Positions 33,849 to 44,026 of a stretch of 64,000 nucleotides of DNA are shown piece after piece. Source of the DNA: Blepharisma stoltei. Its lineage: Eukaryota > Ciliophora > Heterotrichea > Heterotrichida > Blepharismidae. Location of the stretch: assembly GCA_914767885.1 (NCBI GenBank), contig CAJZBQ010000051.1, forward strand, positions 442,001 to 506,000, written 5' to 3'. Numbering within the stretch: the stretch's first letter is position 1; every line of letters starts with the position of its first letter. Position numbers and translations under genes: made by a program. The notes beneath the pieces are model-generated. The model saw only the letters and a program-made list of their open reading frames with translations. It was not told where the DNA came from and searched no databases.

Positions 33849-34632
33849 TTAATTTACTGAGTCCCAGCATGATATATCTATATCATTAGATTGATTAAGT
33901 TCTGATTTTAACACTTTTTTGTCACATATCTTGAATGAGCTACTAGGAGTAACTTCAAATGATGGGGTATATCTGCCATATGACTTACTCCTACCTTTAA
34001 ATTGGTGTAAAAATCTTTTCCATTTAAAGTGAGATTAATTTTTTTTGAAAGAAAAAAATATAAATTTTAATAAAATTTATCGATTTAAAGTACTAGCTGT
34101 GTTTAAGCAGCATTTATCTTGCACTCTCCATTTAATATAGAATTAGTTATAGGTAAATTTTGATTTTTGCGACATTAAATTGGTATCAAAAGTATTTATA
34201 TGGAAATTATTATTTACCTATAAAAAAATATTTTCAATTTAAAGCATGTTAATTTACCCAAAGAATGAAAAATTAACATATATTTGTTCTGGTTTAAAAT
34301 GAGAAGTTAGTGCTGGATTTACTCATATATCCAGATTTACTTGTAGTTTTAGAGTTCATTGTTGAATTTCTAGGTGCATAGTAGTATTTATATGGCAAAT
34401 TTGCCTTGAAAAGTACAGGTTTTATCATTTTGGCTTGCTTTGTTTGGGTACTAATAAGTGGCAAAGCTTCAAGATTATTCACGTCTTCCAAATATAATTT
34501 TCTTGATAACTTCACAGTCTCTTTTATTTTTCTTTCTCTTTGATATTCTTTCAATATTTCATAAAACATAGGTTTCTTATTAGGATTGTAATATCTATGG
34601 ATTCTTGTATTGTCTTGCCTCATTCCAAGCAT
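33849..34632 (-). CDS. Hypothetical 153-aa basic protein, interrupted
   Basis: Removing A5 (322 bp with one TTA/TAA copy) gives 462 nt = 153 aa ending ...CWDSVN with TAA. It starts MLGMRQDNTRIHRYYNPNKK and has a helical basic part (YEILKEYQRERKIKETVKLS) and a Ser/Thr-rich C-terminal third. The 3' third was recovered only after removing the element: KSST joins KSYGRYTPSFEV. The family is not recognised; the early Tyr/Asn/Lys motif and basic helices recall small axonemal proteins, but this is weak. Confidence 0.65.
33988..34306. mobile_element. MITE family A, copy A5
   Basis: 319 bp with ends CTCCTACCTTTAAATTGG and GGTTTAAAATGAGAAG, flanked by TTA (33985-33987, 34307-34309). It carries a single internal unit (TTTAAGCAGCATTTATC...), the version tripled in A1. 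Confidence 0.78.
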
Positions 34633-34710
34633 AATTGAAGTTAATTAAAAGATTTCATATACAACATTTTACTGGAATTTAAGTACTAAAACGATTTTTA
34701 TTAATTCAAA

Positions 34711-36043
34711 CTACTTACTCACAATTAAAGCTAACTCGGAATGCAACTTCTTCACAAATGCTGGAATATGGTTGGCTGATGTCGATTTCACTATCGATTT
34801 CGGAACTTTTCCTCCAAAGTTCACAATATTTATATAAACAACTTTGCTTTTATTTCCTGCTTCGTCCATCTGAATTGGCTCCACATAATAGCCGCTCAAT
34901 TTCACAGTCGCTCTTACAATATTTTCTGTCGGTTCAAGATCAGGATGGTCACAAGAGGTATTAATCAATAAAGTTCCATTATGAGCTTTTTCTACTCTCG
35001 ATACGAGTAAAACGTCTCTTGAAGAAATCATGGGAACTTTTTTGAATTTTGAATGGGTTACAATGACATCTGGCGGGTATTTCGCTATGATGTTGACAGT
35101 TTCTAACTCCCCACCCCATGAGCGAGCAAAAATATTTTTTGTTCGCTCATGGAGTTAATTTTTTTTTCAAAATTCCCATTAAAACAAATATTAACTTAAT
35201 TTCTACAATTTATGTTTTAATACAAGCTGTTTAAATTTAAAGCTATCATTATAATAATCATAGTTTATACATTTTCACAAAAATTTTTGTTCGTTCAGAA
35301 GGTGAGTTTGTACCGAAAAAATAGGGATTTTTCCAATTTTTGCTTGTTCATGGTGTGGAGTAAGCTTTTGTCCCATCTGCATCTATCTTCTACTTTAGTC
35401 ATAAAATCGAAAAATTCTCTGGCACCATACGGCATGTACCATTGGCCCTTGACCATAACACCTTCGGGCACTTCTTTAGCGTATATCAAAAAGCCATCCT
35501 TTTTGGACATCTCTTGGCATCCTTCTTCTTGCATAGGTGCTTGAAGATGAGCTACAAAATCAGCTGTTGCTTTGTCTAATAAGTTTCCTAGAAGTCCTAC
35601 ATCAAAAATTGGTCCAGATGGGACATCATCAAGTTCAATTGATTCGACAGTATTTTGTTCTTCAATGATTTCGAGCATTGGATCAATTGTTTTAATTTGA
35701 ACTTTTGGGTCTGGAATATGAGCTAACTGAGGATGAGACTCTTCTAATTCTTTTTCAGGCAGTAAAGGGTCGTCATCTGCTGGCTTGAAGCATTCTAACT
35801 CCCCTCTGTGTGAGAACAAGAGAAATTGTGCGGTAACAGAGGAGGGTTAATTTTTTTTTAAAAAATTATATGTTTTGAATTAAAAATTTATGCTTTTAAT
35901 GCAATCTGTTTAAAATCCAATATAATTAGCTTGAGTTTTGTTATATTAATTATCACTTTTATACCAAAACGTTTTTTTATACCAAACGTTTTGCTCACTC
36001 AAGGAGGTGGGGCTAAGCACATTTTTGAAGCTGCATTCCCCAT
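34711..36043 (-). CDS. START-domain lipid-binding protein with myristoylation signal, interrupted twice
   Basis: Removing B5 (35799-36016) and B4 (35107-35363) gives 858 nt = 285 aa. The first exon, found beyond B5, begins MGNAASKMC, a strong N-myristoylation signal. An acidic linker follows to about residue 95. The START fold (about 100-285) has QWYMPYGAREFFDFMTKVED, RWDKSLETVNII, PMISSRDVLLVSR, GTLLINTSCDHPD, VRATVKLSGYYVEPI and VVYINIVNFGGKVPKSIV. START domains carry sterols or phospholipids in a hydrophobic tunnel. The N-terminal lipid anchor suggests action at a membrane contact. Both elements belong to family B. Confidence 0.87.
35107..35360. mobile_element. MITE family B, copy B4
   Basis: 254 bp with ends CTCCCCACCCCATGAGCGAG and TTGTTCATGGTGTGGAG, flanked by TAA (35104-35106, 35361-35363). 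It interrupts the START domain; on the coding strand the join at TTA gives WDKSLETVNI. Confidence 0.85.
35799..36013. mobile_element. MITE family B, copy B5
   Basis: 215 bp, the shortest B copy. Ends CTCCCCTCTGTGTGAG and CTCACTCAAGGAGGTGGGGC, flanked by TAA (35796-35798, 36014-36016). It separates the first nine codons (MGNAASKMC) from the rest of the START gene. Confidence 0.8.
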
Positions 36044-36224
36044 CTATTATTTTTCTTAAAGATACTATTATGATATAGTTTAACGAATAATGAGGAATTT
36101 AAAAGATATAATGATTTTTGGTTATTTTAATAAAAATAAAACCAATTTTTAATTGATTTTTCTAATCTCCTTGAGTTTTAAACGCAAAATGATTTTTAGG
36201 AATTCACTTAACTATTTATATAAA

Positions 36225-38547
36225 ATGGAAAGTGAAGATAATGAAATCGACTTATTAGCTAACACAAAATTAACTTACTCCCCCCCCCCCTCCGTGAGCG
36301 AACAAAACCATTAGAAAAATCGCCATTTTTTGACCAAAAACCCACCCTCCGTGAGTGAACAAAAATTTTTTTAATAGAAAAAATTTTAATGGAAAAAAAT
36401 TTGGATATATAAGTGATAATTAGTATAATGAAATCTAGAGCTAATTCTGTTTAATTTTAAACAAATTGCGTTTTAAAACATAAATTTTGCAAATTAAATT
36501 AATATTTGCTTCCCAATTTTTGCAAATTAGGATTTTTTTAAATTTCGAAAAAAATATTTTTTATAAAATTTATATATAAATTTTTTTTAAAAAAAAAAAT
36601 TAACCCCCCTCCGTGAGCGAACAAAATTTTTTTGTTCGCTCACGGAGGGGGGGGGGGGAGTTATAGTCAAGTTTTTGATCTTGCTACTAGTAAAACTTCT
36701 GATGAAAACTCAGCAACTCTGCAAAATCAGTCTATTTGAAAAATTTTGATTCTTGATGAACTCTCAAGTTTAAGTTTGACAACCTTGATCCACATAAGTA
36801 GTCTACGAAAACATAACATTACACTATATCTCAGTCTCAACTCACAGAGAGAGCCTTTAGCCTCTGCAATAGCAATTTATTTAATCGAACCCACAGAAAT
36901 CAATATTCAGCAGCTAATAAGAGACATGACAAATCGATTATATGATGCCTATCAAATTGATTTCCTTTATCATCCATCACAAGAAATTATACAAATGCTT
37001 AGAAAAGGGCTCTCCGATGCAACAATAACTCCCCCTTTAAATTGAACAAAATATTCCATTTTTTGGGTGCTTTATGCTCTTTAAATTGGAACAAATTGTT
37101 TTAATGGGAAAATTATGTAAGTAAAATACTAATTTTATAAAATAGCCTAATTTAATGGAAAAATGAAATAGAATGCTATATAAACAGTTTTCGCACTGTG
37201 TCGAGTAATTTCATTTAATAATAATATATTATAAAAATAAATTGAAATTATATTTTTTTAATTTTTAATTATAATTTTTTAGAAAACAATTAACTCCCTT
37301 TAAAATAGAGCAGGATTTTTTGTCAAATTTAAAGGGGAGGATGACTAAGATCAAAGCTGCTTAAAATGTGCGTGTTTCATCTCAATTATATTGTACTAGA
37401 GGAAAAATTATTTTGCTTAAATGGACCTTCTTTTGAAGACTTATATTTTTCAAGTGAAAATTGAAGCTTATATGAGAAAATTGCAATGGGATTGTTTTCT
37501 ATATTAAAAACATGCAAAATTAGACCTATTATTAAAGCTACTAAAGGAATGAGTCAGCAAGTTGCTTCAAGTCTAGCAAGGCTTTGCTGAGATGACCATG
37601 AAGAAATCCACTCTTTATCACGCCCTTTGTTGCTAATAGTGGACCGTAAAATTGATTTTTCAGTCATGCTTCATCATCCATGGACATATCAAGCCCTCGC
37701 TTCTGACGTATTTGAATACGAGTCGAATAAGCTTTTATTGTCCGGAGAGCCAGCTTTGCTTTATGAGCTTGACAAAACAAGAGACAAATTTTGAAAATTG
37801 CAGGGAGACCTTCCATTTAATGATATCTTAGGAAATATTGAGCAGTCAGTCTCTGATTGAAAGGAAAAGTATGATGCGATTGACAAGAATTTCAAAGAAA
37901 CCATTGGAGATGTAGCTGAAATTACTGAAGAAAAAAAAATCTTAGACACACATATGAGCATTGCTAGCAGGCTAGTTAATGAAGTCCATGCAAGGAATTT
38001 GCATAATTTCAGCCAAAATGAAGCTTATTTAATGCATGGTCAAACCCCTGCAGACGAAGAATTCTTAAAAAATCAGTCAGAAAATGACACTGAGGAATTT
38101 AAGCAGGATTTATTAAGATATGAAATTATAAAATTCTTGCATGGAAAGAAAGAAAACATTTCAGAAGAAAATATCCTAAGATTCCTTGAGAGCACTAGAG
38201 AAGAAGTAAAACAAACCACAAAAATGAAGCTGATCACTGGTTTAGCCAAAAAACTTAAAGATAACTTAATGGGGCATGAACAGTGGTTTCCTATCACAAA
38301 ATTTTTATATCAGGCAATGAAAAATACAGGCACAGAGCTAGAAACCTATGATTCAATGGAAGAAAAAGGAGGAGGATACAAGCGAGAGTTTAATGAAGCT
38401 ATTTTATTTGTGATTGGTGGAGGAAGTTATACAGAATACTGCAATTTGAATCATTTTTCCAAAGAGTTTAATAAAACTGTTATCTATGGATCTACCGAGA
38501 TTTATTCGCCAAATAAGTTTTTAGAGCAATTAAAGAAAGCCAAATAA
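36225..38547 (+). CDS. SLY1: SLY1/SCFD1 Sec1-family vesicle fusion protein, interrupted twice
   Basis: Removing B6 (36278-36663) and A6 (37029-37348) gives 1617 nt = 538 aa. Sec1/Munc18 signatures of the Sly1 branch: KILILDELSS near the start, LYLSLNSQREPLASAIAIYL, PTEINIQQLIRDM, PLLLIVDRKIDFSVMLHHPWTYQAL, and the C-terminal EAILFVIGGGSYTEYCNL and YGSTEIYSPNKFLEQL. Sly1 binds syntaxin-5-type SNAREs for ER-Golgi fusion and is normally essential. Several TGA=Trp codons occur. It is slightly shorter than animal SCFD1 (about 640 aa). Its TAA stop is directly adjacent to the stop of the convergent ADE gene. Confidence 0.92.
36278..36660. mobile_element. MITE family B, copy B6
   Basis: 383 bp, flanked by TTA (36275-36277, 36661-36663). 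Outer ends run C-rich then TCCGTGAGCGAACAAAA; the inner palindrome at about 36604-36650 (TCCGTGAGCGAAC...GTTCGCTCACGGA) is perfect. Nearly identical, in opposite orientation, to B8 in the BLTP2 gene. The join gives TKLTYSQVFD. Confidence 0.92.
37029..37345. mobile_element. MITE family A, copy A6
   Basis: Left CTCCCCCTTTAAATTGAAC after TAA (37026-37028). The right end GGGGAG is followed by six extra bases (GATGAC) before TAA (37346-37348), so the terminus is altered or the pointer has shifted. Joining at TAA gives LSDATIRSKLLK in SLY1. Confidence 0.78.
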
Positions 38548-39594
38548 TTAATTATTTCTTGCTACAAAATCAATCATATTGTAATAGCTATCTTTGAGCT
38601 CTTGGCTTATAAAGCTTGCTTCAAACCCATTTCTTGCTAGTAATGCTAAAATCTCTTTTACTTCATTTTCACTCAAATCTTGAAAACTATCAGCAACAGT
38701 TTTGTAATTATCATTCAAATATCCTCCAAAAAATGCTGGATCATCACTATTTATTGTAGCCACTACCTTTCTGTCTAATAATTCTTTGACCACGTTTCTT
38801 CCTGCAAAATATCTTGTATTTACTTGCAGCCTATTATTAGAATTCGGGCATACAGTCAAAGGGATTCTTGAATTTTCTAAAAATTTGCATAAATAAGGGT
38901 CTTCTAAAGATCTCACTCCATGGTCAATTCTTTTAGCTTTTAAGAATATTAAGGCTTCCAATACATAGCTAGGATCTCCTTCTTCTCCTGCATGAGCTAC
39001 AATATTATTTCCGTTTTCTCCACAAAGTCCTAATCTCGCTGCTTCTCTAAAAGCATTTTTGAATTTGCTTGGAGGGTTTCCAATTTCAGCAGAGTCCAAG
39101 CCAATTCCAGCTATCATATTCTTATATTGGCTAGCTTCATTGAAGATTTCAATTGCATTTTCTTCTGACAAATCTCTCAAAATGCATAAAATCCACCTTA
39201 CGCTTAAGCCTAACATTTCTGCTTCTGTGGTTGCTCTTTGAAAGCCAAGCATAAAAGTTTCAAAAGAAATGCCACGGGAGCGATGGGTTTGTGGGTCAAA
39301 AAATACTTCTGTGTGCTTGATGCTATTTGAAATAGCTCTTCTGAAATAAGCCATAGCTAGCTCATAAAAGTCTGATTCAGTAATTAAAACTTTGCAGGCA
39401 TCGTAGTATTGATTTAAGAAATCTTGCAGGTCTGTGAAGTGTTGACGCTTGGCTCGAGATTCTTCGAGAGTGTATGGTAAGGAAATAGAATTTTGGGCTG
39501 CTAGTGTAAAAAGTAGTTCAGGTTCCATAGTGCCCTCGATGTGGACATGAAGTTCAGCTTTTGGCAAAGCAGCAATAAAATCTGAAATTGACAT
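38548..39594 (-). CDS. Adenine deaminase (ADA-like metal hydrolase)
   Basis: 348 aa, uninterrupted. Converts adenine to hypoxanthine in purine salvage. Metal and catalytic motifs of the adenosine/adenine deaminase family: LHVHIEGT (residues 15-22), HAGEEG at about 200 (catalytic Glu), RIDHGVRS at about 224 and NSDDPAFFGGYLNDNY at about 280. The PAFFGGYLNDNY segment is characteristic of the adenine-deaminase (AAH1) branch rather than animal adenosine deaminase. Length fits the family. The stop codon abuts that of SLY1 with no bases between. Confidence 0.88.
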   Translation of the reverse strand: MSISDFIAALPKAELHVHIEGTMEPELLFTLAAQNSISLPYTLEESRAKRQHFTDLQDFLNQYYDACKVLITESDFYELAMAYFRRAISNSIKHTEVFFDPQTHRSRGISFETFMLGFQRATTEAEMLGLSVRWILCILRDLSEENAIEIFNEASQYKNMIAGIGLDSAEIGNPPSKFKNAFREAARLGLCGENGNNIVAHAGEEGDPSYVLEALIFLKAKRIDHGVRSLEDPYLCKFLENSRIPLTVCPNSNNRLQVNTRYFAGRNVVKELLDRKVVATINSDDPAFFGGYLNDNYKTVADSFQDLSENEVKEILALLARNGFEASFISQELKDSYYNMIDFVARNN

Positions 39595-39734
39595 TAGTGA
39601 ATAGAAATTATTAGATGTAATGGCTTCAATAGCAATTATCTAAGACTATAATAGCGACTAAATTATTTCTCAATACATTTAGCACAAACAGCACTTTATT
39701 CAAATCTATGAAGTTCAAAAATATTTATTAATAT

Positions 39735-41294
39735 CTAAATTATCACAAATATCATCAGGAAAAATAAAGCATTCATAAGCGTTTCGGAACGATTTTCACA
39801 TGAATTTCCTGAATACCCGCTATCACAGTTGCAGCTTCCATCGACACAAAGTCCTCTTCCAGAGCATCCATTAATGCAGGGCAAGTTTCTGCATAGAATG
39901 TCTGATGGAGGGCATTTAATGACTCCATTATATCCTCTTATAGTTTGAAGCCCTCCAGAAGGTGTACAATAAATTACTTCCTGGCCAATATGAACAGTAG
40001 CTATTGATCCTTGGCAAGTAATTTTATGGCATCCAGCATGATAATTGATACTAAAATTAGAAAGCTTGTTAACGTAAGTCCCTTCTAGACATCTAGAAGA
40101 ATCACCTGACTGCTCTCCATAAGCCTTATAATTAAGATCGACTGGAATGCTCAATAGGTCTCTGCAGCTGCCGTCGCTGTTTGGCATTACAACTGGACAA
40201 TAATCTAAATATTTATCATCTCCACCCATATAGGGACTACTAAAATATTGATACTCAGCTGGGATCTTATCAGTGTAGGTTCCTAAATTGCACATTCCTT
40301 TAAACGTATGGGTAGCATCACAATAAGAAGTCCCAGATGTTAAATTGCAAAAATTCGAAAAATTCGGAGCACCATCAGTTACACAGCTATCTGTAAAAAA
40401 TGTGCAGCCTGCCTGGTAACCCCACACAATGGTGTCAGAATAATCATAATTGGCTTGATATCACCCAGAGTCCTGAAACAGTGCTAGCGATATATCTGAA
40501 TAAACTACATAGTAAACATCTGAATCCGGGACCATAAAGTCATTAAACATCAGTCTTTTTGACCAGTGTATTGATGATGCAGTGTCAGAAGTAATACTTG
40601 CTAAATCCATCCCATATAAATTATTACACCCAAATGCAATTTCTGCCTTATTAATAACGCTTGATGTTTTTATATATGACACCTCTGAGCTTCTTCTATA
40701 ATAGCTTCCCAATACATTAGAAATTCCCAGCCATTCTCCTTGCTTTTCACTAAAATAAGGCAGCAGTTTTGCATTGAATACCAAAATATGTGCGATTTGA
40801 TGCACAACTTGAGCATAAATCTGTTCCCAAGTTTTGTTTTCCCATGTCCCTTGTATATAAATAACTCCTAAAATTGGTCTCATGCTTAGATCAGGGTCAA
40901 CTTCACAAATTTGAGCTCAAGCCAAGTCGTCCCCAGTTGCATTATATTTAAAAAGTATCGCGACATCTCCATCTGTAATTCCTTTATTTAATTCACTAGG
41001 AATTGTGTAATTTAAGCAGGAGGTAGAGGATACGGTCAGAGTAGAAACTTTTACAACTTTTATTGCATGATTATAGTAATTAAGGGCATTTGGGATGTAT
41101 TCTTTTGAAAGTGATGAAGAAAAAGAGGAGGATGAGGATGCTTCAAAGTAAGTTTTAATGCGAATTCCTTCTCAGTTTGGCTCGGTAACAGGAGGGCCTA
41201 AGAGTTTGCGGCGTTCAGAGAATTGGAGATTATGAGAAGGCGGCTCAGTGCATCCTAAAACAAATAGAGGAAGTAGCAGGAGTTCGAAAACCAT
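39735..41294 (-). CDS. Leishmanolysin-like (M8) surface protein with altered active site
   Basis: 519 aa through several TGA=Trp codons, ending in TAG. The N-terminal signal peptide MVFELLLLPLFVLGC is followed by an M8-like fold: a VVHQIAHILVF helix at about residue 166, third zinc-ligand region SIHWSKRLMFNDFMVP at about 235, MEDSGWY-like QDSGWYQANYDY, then many paired cysteines. An EGF-like module lies near the end (CINGCSGRGLCVDGSCNCDSGYSGNSC, residues about 475-501 shown in part), then a hydrophobic tail (LMNALFFLMIFVII) for a membrane or GPI anchor. The zinc motif HExxH reads HQIAH: the catalytic Glu is Gln, so proteolysis is probably lost. Confidence 0.82.
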
Positions 41295-41498
41295 TTATAA
41301 TATAAAAAAGTAAAATTATAATCATATAAACCTGGCTGATGTTCTATAAGACAGAATTTGATCGGGTTTGTGAGGATATAAATACAAAAGAGCTCTGAAT
41401 GATGCATCAGATTCTATTTAAAACCTTCAAAATTGTCTGTTGTTAAAGATAAATAGGATTAATTTGAAACACTAGCATAAATTCAATAAATCTCTATG

Positions 41499-41870
41499 TT
41501 AATTATTTTCTCTCCATTTCATTAAATCACTCACTATCTCTGGACTCGCGTGCTCATAATGCTTGTGAATGATTTTTAGTAAATCATCTTCCATCAGCTC
41601 TGTGAGCCTCTTTTTTTCATCTTCATCGTCTTCCTCATTCCCGGCATTGAAAGCTGGGATTTGCCTTGTATAAAGTCATGGTCTGTACCGAAAATCTTTT
41701 ATTAGCTCATAGAATACTTCTCAAACTTCCTGAGTTAATCCAAAGTCTCTTACTTCAGGGTGCTCTTTTGTATACTTATCTAGAAATCGATCTATTTGAG
41801 ATTTTGTCCTCACTTGTGCTTGAATTTTCTGAAAGACCTTTTCTGCTTGTCTAAATTTAATATTAAACAT
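41499..41870 (-). CDS. Hypothetical 123-aa acidic/helical protein
   Basis: Visible only when TGA=Trp: MFNIKFRQAEKVFQKIQAQ opens an otherwise uninterrupted frame to TAA. Two TGA Trp codons (QEVWEVFYEL, YRPWLYTRQ). A helical N-terminal half is followed by an acidic stretch (GNEEDDEDEKK) and a C-terminal helix ending MKWRENN. No known domain or signal peptide is seen. Coding on this strand is favoured because the opposite-strand frame at 41666-41854 is shorter and lacks composition typical of proteins. Confidence 0.65.
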
Positions 41871-42129
41871 TAATAAATTTTATATTTAAACTTTATTAGG
41901 TTTCAAAAATAAGAAGTCTAAAATAGTTACAAAAACTTACCCTAACTTGAGTAAAATATATATAAATCTATTGGCATATGACTTAGCCATTATAAAGTCA
42001 GTCAATGTTAATTTAAAAAACGCCTTACCAAGCAGCAATAGTCCAAAATATATTTATCCAGGATTCTATCTGCACCTTCTCAGTATTTTTGATGCTAATT
42101 AAAAAAGCTTCTCCTTATAAACATATAAT

Positions 42130-43749
42130 ATGGACTCAGTAGGCTCACGTAGAAAGAAATCAATGAAACAATACGAACTATTTATCAAGGCTTTGAACCT
42201 ATCAAGCAAGACAACTATATCTCCTTATTGTCATCTCCAATGGAAAACTGAAGATCAACCATATATGGATGCAGACTCAACTGAAGTAATACCAAAAACC
42301 CGAGACCCAGCATGAAAGAAAAGCCTTATTATCAACTGGGATGGAGAAACTCTGGACACATGAAATATTCAAGTACTTTCTGGGACTGAGCTTATTGGAA
42401 GTGTTGAATGCTCATCTAGGACTCTGCTATCAAGACACCCATTTATTGCATATTTAGCAAAAAATAACCAAAATCAAATCACAGGAACCATTTTAATCCA
42501 CTCAGAAGAAGTCAAAGATATCGATAAAAAACTTACTTTAGTATTAGCAGGACATGATATTGAGAAGAAAGATATTTTTGGAAAAAGCGATCCTTATTTA
42601 ATTTTTTATCGTCTATTAGATGATGGGAATTGGTATGAATGCTATAGGACTGAAAAAATTATGGGAACAACTGAGCCGAATTGAAAGCCAATTGAAACAA
42701 ATGTTCATAATTTATGCAACGGAGAGCTTGATAGGGCAATAAAAATTGAATGCTATGACTGGGATAGAATTGGCAAAGATGAATATATTGCAAGTGCCAC
42801 TGTTACTCTAACTGACTTATGTGTAAATGGAAGCACATTCGAATTAATAAATTCAGATAAAAAGGGGAGAGAGGATTATATAAACTCAGGAAAAATTGAA
42901 ATGATTTCAGCATTGTCTGAGAAAAATTATACATTTCAGGAGTATTTGATGATGGGAACGAAAATAAATATTATGGTTGGGATTGATTTTACGTTTTCTA
43001 ATGGAGATCACACTCTATTAAGCTCACTCCATTATGCTAATACAGCAACAAAAAATGAATATCAAAGAGCTATAGAGAGTCTGCAAGAAGTGCTTGAAAA
43101 AAATATAGAAAGTCCAACGTATGAGGCATATGGATTTGGAGGAATTCCTGATTGACTTGAGTCAAAGCAAGTTAATCACTGCTTTGCTTTGAATAAAAAT
43201 GAAGACAACCCATCTGTTAGCAGCTTCGCTGATATAGTTCAAAAGTACTTAGACGGATTGCTTAACATCAAACTCTCAGGTCCTTCCTATTTTCATGGTA
43301 TTTTGCAAAAGGCAGTCGATAAAGCTAAGCCTATCATTGATGGTAAATTATATACAATTTTGATTTTGGTCACTGATGGAGATATTGATGATTTGCCACA
43401 AACTGTAGAATTGCTTCAGGAAGCTTCAAAGTATCCGATCAGTGTGATTGTTGTGGGAGTTGGAGAAGCTGATTTTTCTAATATGAACAGCCTTGATTCA
43501 GATACAGGGCTTTTAAGAGCTAATAAACAATCAGATCCAACTATGAGAGATCTAGTTCAATTTGTGCCTTATAGACAGCTTATGTCGACTCCTCAATTAT
43601 TATCAGATAAAATACTGGAGGAGCTGCCAGAACAGTTTGAGACTTATATGAGGAATGCAGGAATTAAGCCAGAATTCACTCCAGAGGCATTGATTAGGTC
43701 GTTGACAATTAAGCATTTGAATAGCTTAGGAAAATCCTTATTAAGTTAA
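42130..43749 (+). CDS. Copine
   Basis: 539 aa, uninterrupted, several TGA=Trp codons. Copines are Ca2+-dependent phospholipid-binding proteins. C2A lies at about 15-130 and C2B at about 145-270 (LTLVLAGHDIEKKDIFGKSDPYL, YDWDRIGKDEYIASA, carrying the Ca2+-binding Asp residues). The copine/vWA domain at about 285-515 begins INIMVGIDFTFSNGD (metal-site DxTxS-type), with FGGIPDW, FALNKNEDNPSV and ILILVTDGDIDD. The order C2-C2-vWA is diagnostic. It lies alone between intergenic AT-rich stretches; no insertion. Confidence 0.93.
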
Positions 43750-44026
43750 TAGTTTGAATCAAAGTTTCTTCCTGGTTTTGATTTAAATATAAAATAAGAG
43801 TTACCGACATAATTTTATAGTTCTCATTCATACAAGAAACAGTTTAGCATAGATTTAATTAGATTTAAGTGAATTTATGCAGACTTTAGCGCTGATAATT
43901 TAAATATTTTAATTCAACAATGAAAAGAAGATTTTGCCATTTTCCCTGTCTATTTTCAAAACTATATTATGAGGATACGTTATCTTAAAATAATCTTGCA
44001 TTTATTCATAAATATAAACCTAAAAG
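43750..44026. other. Intergenic, AT-rich
   Basis: 277 bp between copine and the p25-alpha-like gene. No supported feature. Confidence 0.4.
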
